Assembly: GCA_035999765.1 (NCBI GenBank)
Contig: CP108521.1
Span: 11,098,001-11,162,000 of the forward strand
DNA from: Streptomyces sp. NBC_01231
GTDB lineage: Bacteria > Actinomycetota > Actinomycetes > Streptomycetales > Streptomycetaceae
Direction of reading: 5' to 3'
DNA length: 64,000 bases
Shown here: in pieces, positions 45,109 to 53,583 of the stretch
Numbering within the stretch: the first letter of the stretch is position 1
Layout: each line of letters begins with the position of its first letter
The notes under the pieces: generated by a model
Databases searched by the model: none
Seen by the model: only the letters and a program-made list of their open reading frames with translations
What the model was told of the DNA's origin: nothing
Program-made: the position numbers and the translations under genes

Positions 45109-46638
45109 CTACTGGAAGTCCCAGAGCTGCGGGTGCAGACCGGCCGGGTCGGTCGACTTGTTGATTTTGACCTTGGGGTTGGAGGCGTAGATCGTGCCCG
45201 TGTCCACCATCGGAACGAACCACGCCTGGTCGATGACGTACTGGTTGAGGGCCTGCTGGTCCTTGGCGGACTGCTCCGAGGTCTCGCTGGAGATCTTCTT
45301 CCAGAGCTTGTTCACCGTCGCGTCCTGCTGGTGCTCGACGTTCCAGATGCCGTCCGCCAGGATGTAGTCGGAGATGTCCTGCCTGGAGTCGGCGTAGTTC
45401 CCGAGCGCCCACATGGGTACCGGGTACTTGCCGCTGAGCAGGTCGCCGATGGCGTTCGGTCCGGACAGGGTCACCTGCTTGACCTTGATGTTGATCAGAC
45501 CCAGTTGCTGCTTGACCACCGGCATCAGCGCGTCGAGGCCCTGGCCCTGCAGGTAGGGCATCTCCAGGGTGAATCCCTTGGCGTATCCCGACTTCGCCAT
45601 GAGCGTCTTGGCGGCCTTGACGTCATAGGGGTAGGGATCCTTGAGGCCATCGATACGGGCCTGCGTGCCGGCCCGGAAGATCTGCGCGGTCGGGGAGGCG
45701 AGGCCGCGGTAGAGGTTCTTGGCGATGGCTTCCTTGTCGAACACCATGTTCATCGCCCGGCGCACGTCCACGTTCCCCAGCGCCGGGACCTTCTTGCCGA
45801 GGTGATCTGTGATCAGCAGACGGGTGACCTCGCTCTTCTGCCACTGGACCTTCAGTCCGGCCGACTCGGCCTGGCTGTAGGTCGCCTGGGTGATGAGCGA
45901 GCCGTCGATCTGCCCGGTCTTGAGCGCGTTGATCGTCGCCGTCTCGTTGGTGATCACCTTGATGGCGAGCTTCTTGTATGGGAACTGCTTGGAATCCCAG
46001 TACGCGTCGTTCTTGGTGAAGGTGTACACCGAACCGGCGGTCGTCGCCGAGGCATCCAGCGTGTACGGGCCCGAGCCGACGGGCGCCTTGTTCGTCTTGC
46101 CGCTCGCGAGGAACTTGGGGCTGCCCATGCGCACCTCGCACAACCGCGCGGTGAGTAGTGGGTTCGGCTTCGACAGAGTGATCTTCACGGTCGACTTGTC
46201 GGGCGTGGTGACCGTCATGTCGGCGAAACGGGCGGCGCTGCCGCCATGCTTCTTCGCGTACTCGAAGCTCGCCTTGACCGCGGCCGCGTCGACCGCACTG
46301 CCGTCCGAGAACTTCATACCCGAGCGCAGATGGGCCGTGACGCCCATGTTGTTGGGCGCGAACGTCCAGGACGTCGCCACATCCGGCTGCGGCTGACCGT
46401 TTGCGTCACAACGGATGAGGCTGTCGTACACGGCCGAGGCCGCCCAGCCCTGGTAGCTGGGCTGGCTCGTCGGATCCCAGCCCTGGATGTCCTGCGTCAT
46501 ACCGAGAGTGAGCGTGGTCTTGGCCGAGCCCGAACTCCCGGAGGTGGTGCCCGCGCTCGTACAGCCGGTGAGGGCTGCGAGACCGGCAAGACCCATGGTC
46601 GTGGTCACTGCGAGAGCAGATCGAGTGGTGCGCCGCAT
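45109..46638 (-). CDS. family 5 solute-binding lipoprotein
   Basis: A 509-aa extracellular binding protein. MRRTTRSALAVTTTMGLAGL is a signal ending in the lipobox LAALTGC, so the mature protein is lipid-anchored at Cys. The SBP_bac_5 fold is shown by WDPTSQPSYQGWAASAVYDS, VTAHLRSGMKFSDGSAVDAA and ALGNVDVRRAMNMVFDKEAI. AAGGAG precedes the ATG. Although the family is named for peptides, many actinobacterial members bind oligosaccharides; the operon and shared operator with glycosidase genes support a sugar ligand. Confidence 0.9.
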   Translation of the reverse strand: MRRTTRSALAVTTTMGLAGLAALTGCTSAGTTSGSSGSAKTTLTLGMTQDIQGWDPTSQPSYQGWAASAVYDSLIRCDANGQPQPDVATSWTFAPNNMGVTAHLRSGMKFSDGSAVDAAAVKASFEYAKKHGGSAARFADMTVTTPDKSTVKITLSKPNPLLTARLCEVRMGSPKFLASGKTNKAPVGSGPYTLDASATTAGSVYTFTKNDAYWDSKQFPYKKLAIKVITNETATINALKTGQIDGSLITQATYSQAESAGLKVQWQKSEVTRLLITDHLGKKVPALGNVDVRRAMNMVFDKEAIAKNLYRGLASPTAQIFRAGTQARIDGLKDPYPYDVKAAKTLMAKSGYAKGFTLEMPYLQGQGLDALMPVVKQQLGLINIKVKQVTLSGPNAIGDLLSGKYPVPMWALGNYADSRQDISDYILADGIWNVEHQQDATVNKLWKKISSETSEQSAKDQQALNQYVIDQAWFVPMVDTGTIYASNPKVKINKSTDPAGLHPQLWDFQ

Positions 46639-46721
46639 CGGGGACTCCTTGGGATGCGAAAGGAAGTGCGGCCAGTCGCGGGCGCCGATGAGGAAGCAGC
46701 GCGAACCGGACGAAGTGATGT

Positions 46722-46735
46722 GTACAACGTTCTAC
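46722..46735 (-). promoter_or_regulatory. LacI-type operator, site 2
   Basis: Read on the minus strand GTAGAACGTTGTAC, a perfect GTA-N-AACGTT-N-TAC palindrome. It is the best version of the three sites and sits upstream of the importer operon. Confidence 0.75.
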
Positions 46736-46741
46736 GCCGCA

Positions 46742-46769
46742 ACGTACGGAGAGCGCGAGAACCAGTCAA
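46742..46769 (-). promoter_or_regulatory. promoter of the importer operon
   Basis: On the minus strand TTGACT (46769-46764), 16 bases, GTACGT (46747-46742), followed after six bases by operator site 2. The -10 is weak but the layout matches the other two regulated promoters. Confidence 0.5.
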
Positions 46770-46999
46770 GGGAACGTGCAGACCCTCTCAGGTAACAGTT
46801 CCGCAACGCGTACGTAGCCTCAGCTTCAGATTCGCCCCCTGTGGGGCCATCTGACGTGCCGGTATGTCTTTCTGGCCGACCGAGCAACAGTCGGCGACTT
46901 GCCGGCCCACGTTCGACACGCCACCGACGTGTCACTACCTGTTCAAGACAAGGCAGTGCACCGTTGCACGCAACGGTCCGCGTCCGACGCCTCCGGCTC

Positions 47000-48136
47000 T
47001 CACCTGCGCCGCGAGGGCGCCGCACTGGTGGCACGCACGACCAGGCGTGGCGCCACAACGTAGTGAACCGGCTGAGTGCGGCCGTTCAGCCGCTCCAGCA
47101 GCAGCCGCGCACTCATCTGGCCGGTCAGACGGCCGGACTGATCGATCGTGGTGAGGGCGACCCGGCCGATGGCCGAGGCGTTGATGTTGTCGTAGCCCGT
47201 GACGGTGAGGTCTTCGGGAACCCGCAGGCCGCGTTCCTCCGCCGCCCGCAGGACACCGACGGCCGCAATGTCGGCCCCCGCGAAGATCGCGGTCGGCGGA
47301 CTCGGCCGGTCGAGGGCCTCGACCGCCGCCAGGTACCCGCCTTCCTCCGTGTAGGAGGTCTCGATGACGTCCGGGTCGAGGCCGTGCCGTTTCATGGCGG
47401 CCGCGTAGCCGTCGCGGCGGGCCGTGTGCGCGAGGACGAAGGGTCTCTTCAGGCTCCCCGTGGGATGGCTTGTGTGCACGATACTCCTGTGCCCCAGGCC
47501 CACCAGGTGGTCCACCATGAGCCTGGCACCGCCGCGGTCGTCGTCGACAACGGTGTCGAAGTGGACGGCACCACCGTGCCGCGCCACCACCACTGCCGGA
47601 AGCCCCGTGCCGAGCTGCTCCAGCCAGGCCGTGCCGATCTCCGGCGTGATGATCACAAGTCCGTCGACCTGCCGGTCCGCCAGGGCTTCGATGCTGCGCT
47701 GCTGGCGCGGGGCGGCGAGCCCCCCGGTGATCAGGATTTCCTGGTACGGGCCGGGCTCCAGCTCGTCCGTGATGCCTTCGACGATCTCCGGCTGGAAGGG
47801 GTGCGACAGCGCCGCGAGCATCACGCCGATGGTGTAGGAGCGGCCCCGCATGGCGCGCGCACCTGCTTGGGGGCGGTATCCCAGCCGCTCGATGGCGGCG
47901 GTGACCTTGGCCCGCATCTCGGGGCTGACACCATAGGCGTCGCGGAGAACCTTCGACACGGCAGAGATCGAGACCTGTGCATCCTTCGCGACGTCCTGGA
48001 TCGTCACGCGTCGACCACCGGAGGACCGCGACGCGTCCACGGCCTGTACGACTTCCTGTGGTGCCTGCCGATCGCCCGGACTGTTCATATCGCCCCGCAG
48101 GTCGGCGTCGGCAGAGCTGTTATCCATTCGCGCCAT
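47000..48136 (-). CDS. LacI-family transcriptional regulator
   Basis: A 378-aa LacI protein. The HTH and hinge are at residues about 35-90: RRVTIQDVAKDAQVSISAVS, KVLRDAYGVSPEMRAKVTAA and LGYRPQAGARAMRG. The periplasmic-binding-like effector domain follows (YTIGVMLAALSHPFQPEIVE, FDTVVDDDRGGARLMVDHLV, AIFAGADIAAVGVLRAAEER, VTGYDNINASAIGRVALTTI). The first 34 residues are extra and the start is uncertain; ATG 48136 is used, with 48127 and about 48088 as alternatives. It is divergent from the GH78 gene. It is the only intact LacI here, so it probably binds all three GTAGAACGTT sites. A truncated paralogue lies at 37952. Confidence 0.9.
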   Translation of the reverse strand: MARMDNSSADADLRGDMNSPGDRQAPQEVVQAVDASRSSGGRRVTIQDVAKDAQVSISAVSKVLRDAYGVSPEMRAKVTAAIERLGYRPQAGARAMRGRSYTIGVMLAALSHPFQPEIVEGITDELEPGPYQEILITGGLAAPRQQRSIEALADRQVDGLVIITPEIGTAWLEQLGTGLPAVVVARHGGAVHFDTVVDDDRGGARLMVDHLVGLGHRSIVHTSHPTGSLKRPFVLAHTARRDGYAAAMKRHGLDPDVIETSYTEEGGYLAAVEALDRPSPPTAIFAGADIAAVGVLRAAEERGLRVPEDLTVTGYDNINASAIGRVALTTIDQSGRLTGQMSARLLLERLNGRTQPVHYVVAPRLVVRATSAAPSRRR

Positions 48137-48199
48137 GCTACAAGCGCATCTGTAGATCGCGGCCTCACTGATCGCGCCCTTCGTTGCGTCACCAGGTCC

Positions 48200-48227
48200 T
48201 TGACATGAGTTCGGGACGGTCCATACG
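48200..48227 (+). promoter_or_regulatory. promoter of the GH78 gene
   Basis: TTGACA (48200-48205), 16 bases, CATACG (48222-48227). Elements and spacing are identical to 31098-31125, and TCCATACGCTCC is shared around the -10. Confidence 0.7.
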
Positions 48228-48236
48228 CTCCCAATC

Positions 48237-48250
48237 GTAGAACGTTGCAC
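48237..48250 (+). promoter_or_regulatory. LacI-type operator, site 3
   Basis: GTAGAACGTTGCAC, nine bases after the -10 as at site 1. It lies between the LacI gene and GH78, so it may also autoregulate the LacI gene. Confidence 0.75.
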
Positions 48251-48363
48251 ACTACCGGCTTGTCACGCCACCACGTCCGAGGCGTGCGGGCGTTTCTGAG
48301 CGGAGCCCGTGGTCGCCCGCTTCGGGTCCGGTCACCAAGTGCTCGAGAAATCTGGAGACCCCC

Positions 48364-51177
48364 ATGGTCGTGGTTGCCGCTCCCTCCCCGCCTCGTTTCG
48401 AGCACTTCACCGATGCCTCTCCGATACGCGGCATCGGAACCGGCGCTCCCCGACTTTCCTGGTCGGTCTCCCACGCCGACTGCGGCTACGAGCAGACCGC
48501 GTACGAGATCGAAGTGACCCGGGGCGGGACCGCCGAGAGGTACCAGGTCGACAGCACCGAGCAGATTCTCGTGCCGTGGCCCGCACGGCCGCTCGCGTCC
48601 CGGGAGTTCGCGGCCGTACGCGTGCGCGTCGCCCACAAGGAGGAGTGGAGCGACTGGAGCGGACGCGCCGTGGTGGAGACGGGCCTGCTCGAGACGGGCG
48701 ACTGGACGGCGTCCTTCATCAGCCCGGTCGGCATCGGCGGCCTGCGTATGCCCGCCCCCGTGCTCTCCGGCACCCTCCATGTTCCGGGCGATGTGCACAA
48801 GGCCCGCCTCTACGTCACCGCGCGGGGCCTGTACGTCGGCACGGTCAACGGTCTGCGGGTCGGGGACGCCGTCCTCACCCCGGGCTGGACGGCGTACGCC
48901 CACCGGCTCCGCTATCACACGCACGACGTGACGGAGCTGGTGCGCAGCGGCGACAACACGCTGGCCTTCCTGCTGGGCAACGGTTGGTACCGGGGCCGCC
49001 TGGGCTTCCGCGGCGAGCGCGCGCAGTACGGCGACCGGCTCGCGCTGCTGGCACAGCTCGAGGTCACGACCACCGACGGCCACGTCCACGTCCTGGCCAC
49101 GGACGGCTCGTGGACGGCACACGAGAGCGAGGTGCTGGCCGATGACCTCTACGACGGCCAGCGCATAGATCTGCGCCGCCGGGGCCATGACTGGCGCCCC
49201 GCCACCGGCTCGGTGGAAGTGGTTGATAGCGACCTGAACCGGCTCGTCGCACCGGAGGGACCGCCCATCCGGGTCGCCCACATGCTGTCGGCCCAGAAGG
49301 TGTGGACCTCCCCTGCCGGGCGCACCCTGGTCGACTTCGGGCAGAACGCCGTGGGGTGGGTCCGACTGCGTGCCCGCGGCCTGGCGGCCGGCAGCGAGGT
49401 CGTCGTCCGGCACGCCGAGGTGCTCGAGTACGGGGAACTCGGCACCCGGCCCCTGCGCACCGCCGAGGCGACCGACAGCTACCTCGTGGCGGGCACCGGC
49501 GAGGAGGTGCTCGAACCCATGCTCACCTTCCACGGCTTCCGGTACGCAGAGGTGTCCGGGGTCCCCGGTCTGCGCCCCGAGGGCATCGAGGCCGTAGTGA
49601 TCTCGTCGGACCTGAGCCGCACGGGCTGGTTCCGCTCCTCCCACGAACTTCTCAACCGGTTCCACGAGAACGTGGTGTGGGCCACCCGCGGCAACTTCGT
49701 CGACGTGCCCACCGACTGCCCCCAACGCGACGAGCGGCTCGGCTGGACCGGTGACATCCAGATCTTCGCGCCGACGGCGGCCTTCCTCTTCGACGTCGGC
49801 GGCTTCCTCGGCTCCTGGCTGGCAGACCTCGCCGCCGAACAGCGGCCGGACGGGTCGGTGCCCTTCGTGATTCCGGACGTCCTGCACGACGCCTCGCCGG
49901 CCGCGGCAGCCTGGGGAGACGCCGCCGTGGTGGTCCCCTGGGTGCTGTATCAGCGCACCGGTGACCAAGGCGTGCTGGAGCGCCAGCTGCCCAGCATGCG
50001 GGCCTGGGTCGACAAGGCAGCGTCCCTGGCCGGGCCGGAGCGGCTGTGGACCGGCGGTTTCCAGTTCGGCGACTGGCTCGACCCGTCCGCGCCACCGGAG
50101 GCACCGGGACGCGGCAAGGCGGACCCCGACGTGGTCGCCACCGCGCATCTGGCGCACTCCGCCCAGCTGGTGGCCGAGGCCGCCCGGGTCCTGGGCCGGC
50201 AGGACGAGGCCGACCGGTACGCGGCACTGGCCGAGGAGGTCCGCCGGGCCTTCAACCGCGCCTACGTCACCTCCACCGGCCGTGTTCTCTCCGACGCACC
50301 GACCGTGTACGCCCTCGCGATCGCCTGGGACCTGCTGCCCGACGAGGGGCAGCGCGAGCGGGCCGGCCGACAGCTAGCCGACCTGGTGCGCGCCAGCGGT
50401 TTCCGGATCAGCACCGGTTTCGTGGGAACTCCACTGGTCGCCGACGCCCTGTCGGCCACAGGACACGTCGACGTCGCCTACCGCCTGCTGCTGCAGACTG
50501 GCTGTCCGTCGTGGCTGTACCCGGTGACGATGGGCGCGACGACCGTGTGGGAACGCTGGGACAGCATGCTGCCCGACGGCGGCATCAACCCCGGTGAGAT
50601 GACCTCGTTCAACCACTACGCACTCGGCGCGGTCGCGGACTGGATGCACCGCCAGGTGGCCGGTCTCGCCCCGGCCGCGCCGGGCTACCGCACCATCCTG
50701 GTGCGACCGCGCCCAGGGGGAGCGCTCACCTCCGCGTCAGCGCGGCATATCACCCCGTATGGAGAGGCCAGCGTCCGATGGGAGCGGGTCGACGGTGAGT
50801 TCCGGCTCGATGTGCGGGTGCCGGTGGGGACGACCGCTGAGGTGCAGTTGCCCGGTGACGCCGATCCGGTCCAGGTGGGCCACGGTCAACACCAGTGGGT
50901 GGTGCCCGATCCCGCCGGGCCGCCGGTAGGGCCGCGGGCCAGCCGTACCGTCCGGGACGTTCTGGACGATCCCGATGCCTGGGCGGCGGTGGTCGGAGCC
51001 GCAGTGGAGACCGGCCTGGCTCCGCAGGGCGAGACCCAGGTCGCGGCGGCGCTCGCCGGCCGGCTCGACGCCCCCGCCGCCGACATCGCCGACGCACTCG
51101 TTCCGCAGGGTCTGCATCCGGGTGCGCAGGCCTTCCACCGGGCCGTGCACACGATCCTGGGTCTGATCTCCGTCTGA
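48364..51177 (+). CDS. GH78 alpha-L-rhamnosidase
   Basis: A 937-aa GH78 enzyme. The N-terminal Ig-like and beta-sandwich domains (PRLSWSVSHADCGYEQTAYE, YVTARGLYVGTVNGLRVGDA, FLLGNGWYRGRLGF) precede the (alpha/alpha)6 barrel. The acid motif is DVPTDCPQRDERLGWTGDIQ and the distal catalytic Glu lies in GATTVWERWDSM. A C-terminal sandwich (GYRTILVRPRP) ends the conserved part, and an extra helical tail of about 100 residues follows. No signal peptide is seen, so it works on imported rhamnosyl oligosaccharides. ATG 48364 follows GGAGA. It has its own LacI-controlled promoter, divergent from the LacI gene. Confidence 0.92.
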   Translation: MVVVAAPSPPRFEHFTDASPIRGIGTGAPRLSWSVSHADCGYEQTAYEIEVTRGGTAERYQVDSTEQILVPWPARPLASREFAAVRVRVAHKEEWSDWSGRAVVETGLLETGDWTASFISPVGIGGLRMPAPVLSGTLHVPGDVHKARLYVTARGLYVGTVNGLRVGDAVLTPGWTAYAHRLRYHTHDVTELVRSGDNTLAFLLGNGWYRGRLGFRGERAQYGDRLALLAQLEVTTTDGHVHVLATDGSWTAHESEVLADDLYDGQRIDLRRRGHDWRPATGSVEVVDSDLNRLVAPEGPPIRVAHMLSAQKVWTSPAGRTLVDFGQNAVGWVRLRARGLAAGSEVVVRHAEVLEYGELGTRPLRTAEATDSYLVAGTGEEVLEPMLTFHGFRYAEVSGVPGLRPEGIEAVVISSDLSRTGWFRSSHELLNRFHENVVWATRGNFVDVPTDCPQRDERLGWTGDIQIFAPTAAFLFDVGGFLGSWLADLAAEQRPDGSVPFVIPDVLHDASPAAAAWGDAAVVVPWVLYQRTGDQGVLERQLPSMRAWVDKAASLAGPERLWTGGFQFGDWLDPSAPPEAPGRGKADPDVVATAHLAHSAQLVAEAARVLGRQDEADRYAALAEEVRRAFNRAYVTSTGRVLSDAPTVYALAIAWDLLPDEGQRERAGRQLADLVRASGFRISTGFVGTPLVADALSATGHVDVAYRLLLQTGCPSWLYPVTMGATTVWERWDSMLPDGGINPGEMTSFNHYALGAVADWMHRQVAGLAPAAPGYRTILVRPRPGGALTSASARHITPYGEASVRWERVDGEFRLDVRVPVGTTAEVQLPGDADPVQVGHGQHQWVVPDPAGPPVGPRASRTVRDVLDDPDAWAAVVGAAVETGLAPQGETQVAAALAGRLDAPAADIADALVPQGLHPGAQAFHRAVHTILGLISV

Positions 51178-51337
51178 CGTACCGGAGCGGCCGTACACGC
51201 ACCACCCGAGCAGCGGGCCGGCGGGCCGGTGCCGCCCGCCCACGCACCCCGACCCCGCCGGTCCCGCGCCTCTCCGCTCCGGCACATCTGATGGAGCAGT
51301 GCCAAAGCGTCCGCACCACAAGAGGAGTTTTCCGCCC

Positions 51338-51729
51338 ATGACTGCGCAAGACCACCGTGACGCCGGTCTGCCCGCGAACGTTCGCGCCGAGCTGCTGCTG
51401 CGGGAGATGACGCTGGAGGAGAAGGTCGACCAGCTTTCCGCGGAGTGGCCGTGGAACCTTGTGAGGGCCGACGGCTCCGACGCGCAGGGCGCGGAACACG
51501 TGCTCAAGCGGGCGCCCGGGCATGTCGCGGGCCTGACCGCCGACGATCCGCAGCGGCTCGCGCGCCTGGCCGGAGCCATTCAGCGCCAGTACGTGACACG
51601 TACCCGGCTCGGCATCCCGGCTCTGATCCATCACGAGGCTCTCAGCGGCTTCCTCGCCGGCGGCCACATGGTGTTCCCCACCAGCACCGGACTGGCGGCG
51701 GCCTGGAGCCAGGAGCTGGTCGAAGACGG
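51338..51729 (+). pseudogene. GH3 N-terminal fragment
   Basis: ATG 51338 follows GAGGAG and the first 130 codons parallel the intact GH3 at 53580: LLLREMTLEEKVDQLSAEWP, APGHVAGLTADDPQRLARLA, RLGIPALIHHEALSGFLAGG, HMVFPTSTGLAAAWSQELVE. At about 51729 the gene jumps into GH42-derived sequence and the frame then runs as unrelated Arg/Gly-rich codons. The catalytic Asp is not included. Confidence 0.88.
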
Positions 51730-51803
51730 ACCTCGACCTGATGGCCGAGGCCAGGTTCACGGTCATCAGGGTTGGCGAGTCGGTCTGGTCGACCTGAGAG
51801 CCC
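51730..51803 (+). pseudogene. GH42 internal fragment
   Basis: The sequence encodes DLDLMAEARFTVIRVGESVW then S-T-stop, almost identical to codons near the start of the GH42 gene at 34064 (DLDLMAEAHFTVIRVGESVW). A TGA stands where that gene has Trp. It is wedged between the GH3 and esterase fragments. Confidence 0.85.
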
Positions 51804-52448
51804 GTGGACAATCTCGTCGGCTCCCACGCCTATCCGTGGCACGCCGACTGGTACGCCCAGCGGGTGCGTTCCGCCATGGGCGCGGAGGAGTTCGCGAACC
51901 GCTTCCGGCTGTATTACAACGACAACGCCGACCACCTCGAGGGCCCGGTCACCGGGAGCAAGGTGAGCCGGATCGTGTCGTACGACCCGATCGTCGAGCA
52001 GGCGTTGCGCGACGTTGCGGCGTGGGCCGAGCGCGGAGTGGCCCCGCCGGCGTCGACTCGCTACGACGTGACCGACGGTCAGGTCACTGTTCCCACACGA
52101 GCGGTGCAGCGGCGAGGCATCCAGCCGGTCGTGGACCTGAAGGTCCGCGGCGGCGACGAGGCGCACGTGAGCACCAGAGACCAGGTGACCTTCGCTGCCC
52201 TGGCCCAGGCACCCCCGGGGGCCGGCTGGATCGTGTCGGCGTCCTGGGACTTCACCGGCGCCGGCACCTACACTCCGGTGCGGCTCGGCACACCTGCGGC
52301 CACCGCCTTCGTCAATACCACCCACCGGTTCACGAAGCCCGGGACGTACTACGTGACGCTGAAGGCGTCGTCGTCCCGGCACGGCGCCGAGGGCCCCTAC
52401 GCACAGGTCGAGAACCTGGACCGCGTCCGCGTGGTCGTGCGCTCGTAG
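51804..52448 (+). pseudogene. esterase C-terminal fragment (paralogue of the Tat-exported esterase)
   Basis: 214 codons match the C-terminal third of the protein at 39418-41511: WYAQRVRSAMGAEEFANRFR, LYYNDNADHLEGPVTG, GIQPVVDLKV, ASWDFTGAGTYTPVRLG and FTKPGTYYVTLKASSSRHGA, ending NLDRVRVVVRS. The nucleophile region is missing. A terminator hairpin follows. Confidence 0.88.
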
Positions 52449-52466
52449 TAACCCCCGAGAGACGCC

Positions 52467-52499
52467 GGGGGACGGCGCGTGACAGACAGACCGTCCCCC
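52467..52499. terminator. 9-bp stem-loop terminator
   Basis: GGGGGACGG (52467-52475) pairs with CCGTCCCCC (52491-52499), 18 bases after the stop of the esterase fragment. Confidence 0.65.
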
Positions 52500-52525
52500 G
52501 TCCAGCTCTGACTGGAGAACACCTC

Positions 52526-52546
52526 ATGCACACGGTGGCAGCCTGA
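52526..52546 (+). other. six-codon leader frame coupled to the exo-galactanase gene
   Basis: ATG CAC ACG GTG GCA GCC TGA, preceded by GGAG at a normal distance. Its TGA overlaps the ATG of the next gene (TGATG). The downstream gene has no ribosome site of its own, so ribosomes probably arrive through this mini-frame. It may be the fused start and end of a deleted gene. Confidence 0.5.
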
Positions 52547-53583
52547 TGCGCACGACGATCACACCGGGCCAGGTCTGGCTGGACACGGACGGCAAGCGGA
52601 TCCACGCCCACGGCGGCTCGATCCTGGAGATCGACGGCACCTTCTACTGGTACGGCGAGAACAAGGAGCGCTCGGTGCCGGGCAGTGGGATCTGGCACTG
52701 GGGGGTGCGTTGCTACTCCTCCTCCGACCTCTACAACTGGACTGACCGCGGCCTGATCATCCCGCCCGAGCCCGACGACCCGACATCGCCTCTGCACCCC
52801 GCGATGTCGATGGATCGCCCGCATATCCTGCGCCACCCCGACACGGGCCGTTACGTGTGCTGGATCAAGGTCATGTCACCGATCGGGCAACGGTCGACCG
52901 TCCTGGTCGCCGACAACATCCTCGGCCCGTACCGCGTGGTGCGCCAGGACTTCAAGCCGCTGGGCATGAACGCCGGCGACTTCGTCCTCGTCCTCGACCC
53001 GACCGACGGCAAGGGCTATTACTACTTCGAACGCGTGCACAGTGAGCTGATCTGCGCGGACCTCACACCAGACCTGACCGACGTCACGGGCTACTACTCC
53101 ACGCACTTTCCGCTCGTACAGCCTCCTTACGTCCGGGAGGCACCGGCCTACTTCACCCGCGACGGCCTGCACTACCTAGTCACATCGGGCACCACGGGGT
53201 ACTACCCGAATCCGTCCATGGTCGCCGTCGCCCCCAGCTACCACGGCCCGTGGCGGGAACTGAACGACCCTCATCCCGACGACCCGAGCCGCAGCTCCTA
53301 CCAGTCGCAGATCAGCTGCGTGTTCCGGCACCCGCACAAGCAGGACCTTTACATCGCGCTCGCGGACCGGTGGCTGTCCCGCTACAGCGCCTCCAGTGAG
53401 GCGGCCATCGCGATGCACGCGGAACGCTTCCGCCCCATGGGCGGCCACAAGCCCGGACCGTGGTCCGAACTTACGGAGATCGACACGTCGATCGCCGACT
53501 ACGTCTGGCTGCCTTTCCGGTTCGAGGGAGAACGCGCCATCCTCGACTGGCACGACGAGTGGCGCATCGAGGACTACGTATGA
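52546..53583 (+). CDS. GH43-type exo-beta-1,3-galactanase-like enzyme
   Basis: A 345-aa single-domain GH43. HAHGGSILEIDGTFYWYGEN replaces the usual Asp base with a Glu/Gly-containing strand, the pattern known from GH43 subfamily 24 exo-beta-1,3-galactanases. MSMDRPHILRHPDTGRYVCW and VREAPAYFTRDGLHYLVTSG supply later catalytic strands, including the Glu. No signal peptide is visible, so it is probably intracellular. It is coupled to a six-codon leader upstream and overlaps the GH3 start (ATGA) downstream. Trimming of galactan chains taken up as oligosaccharides is the inferred role. Confidence 0.78.
   Translation: MRTTITPGQVWLDTDGKRIHAHGGSILEIDGTFYWYGENKERSVPGSGIWHWGVRCYSSSDLYNWTDRGLIIPPEPDDPTSPLHPAMSMDRPHILRHPDTGRYVCWIKVMSPIGQRSTVLVADNILGPYRVVRQDFKPLGMNAGDFVLVLDPTDGKGYYYFERVHSELICADLTPDLTDVTGYYSTHFPLVQPPYVREAPAYFTRDGLHYLVTSGTTGYYPNPSMVAVAPSYHGPWRELNDPHPDDPSRSSYQSQISCVFRHPHKQDLYIALADRWLSRYSASSEAAIAMHAERFRPMGGHKPGPWSELTEIDTSIADYVWLPFRFEGERAILDWHDEWRIEDYV

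Noticed and set aside
48085..50157. A 690-codon minus-strand open frame
   Set aside because: It is antisense to the well-supported GH78 gene, with no ribosome site or domain.
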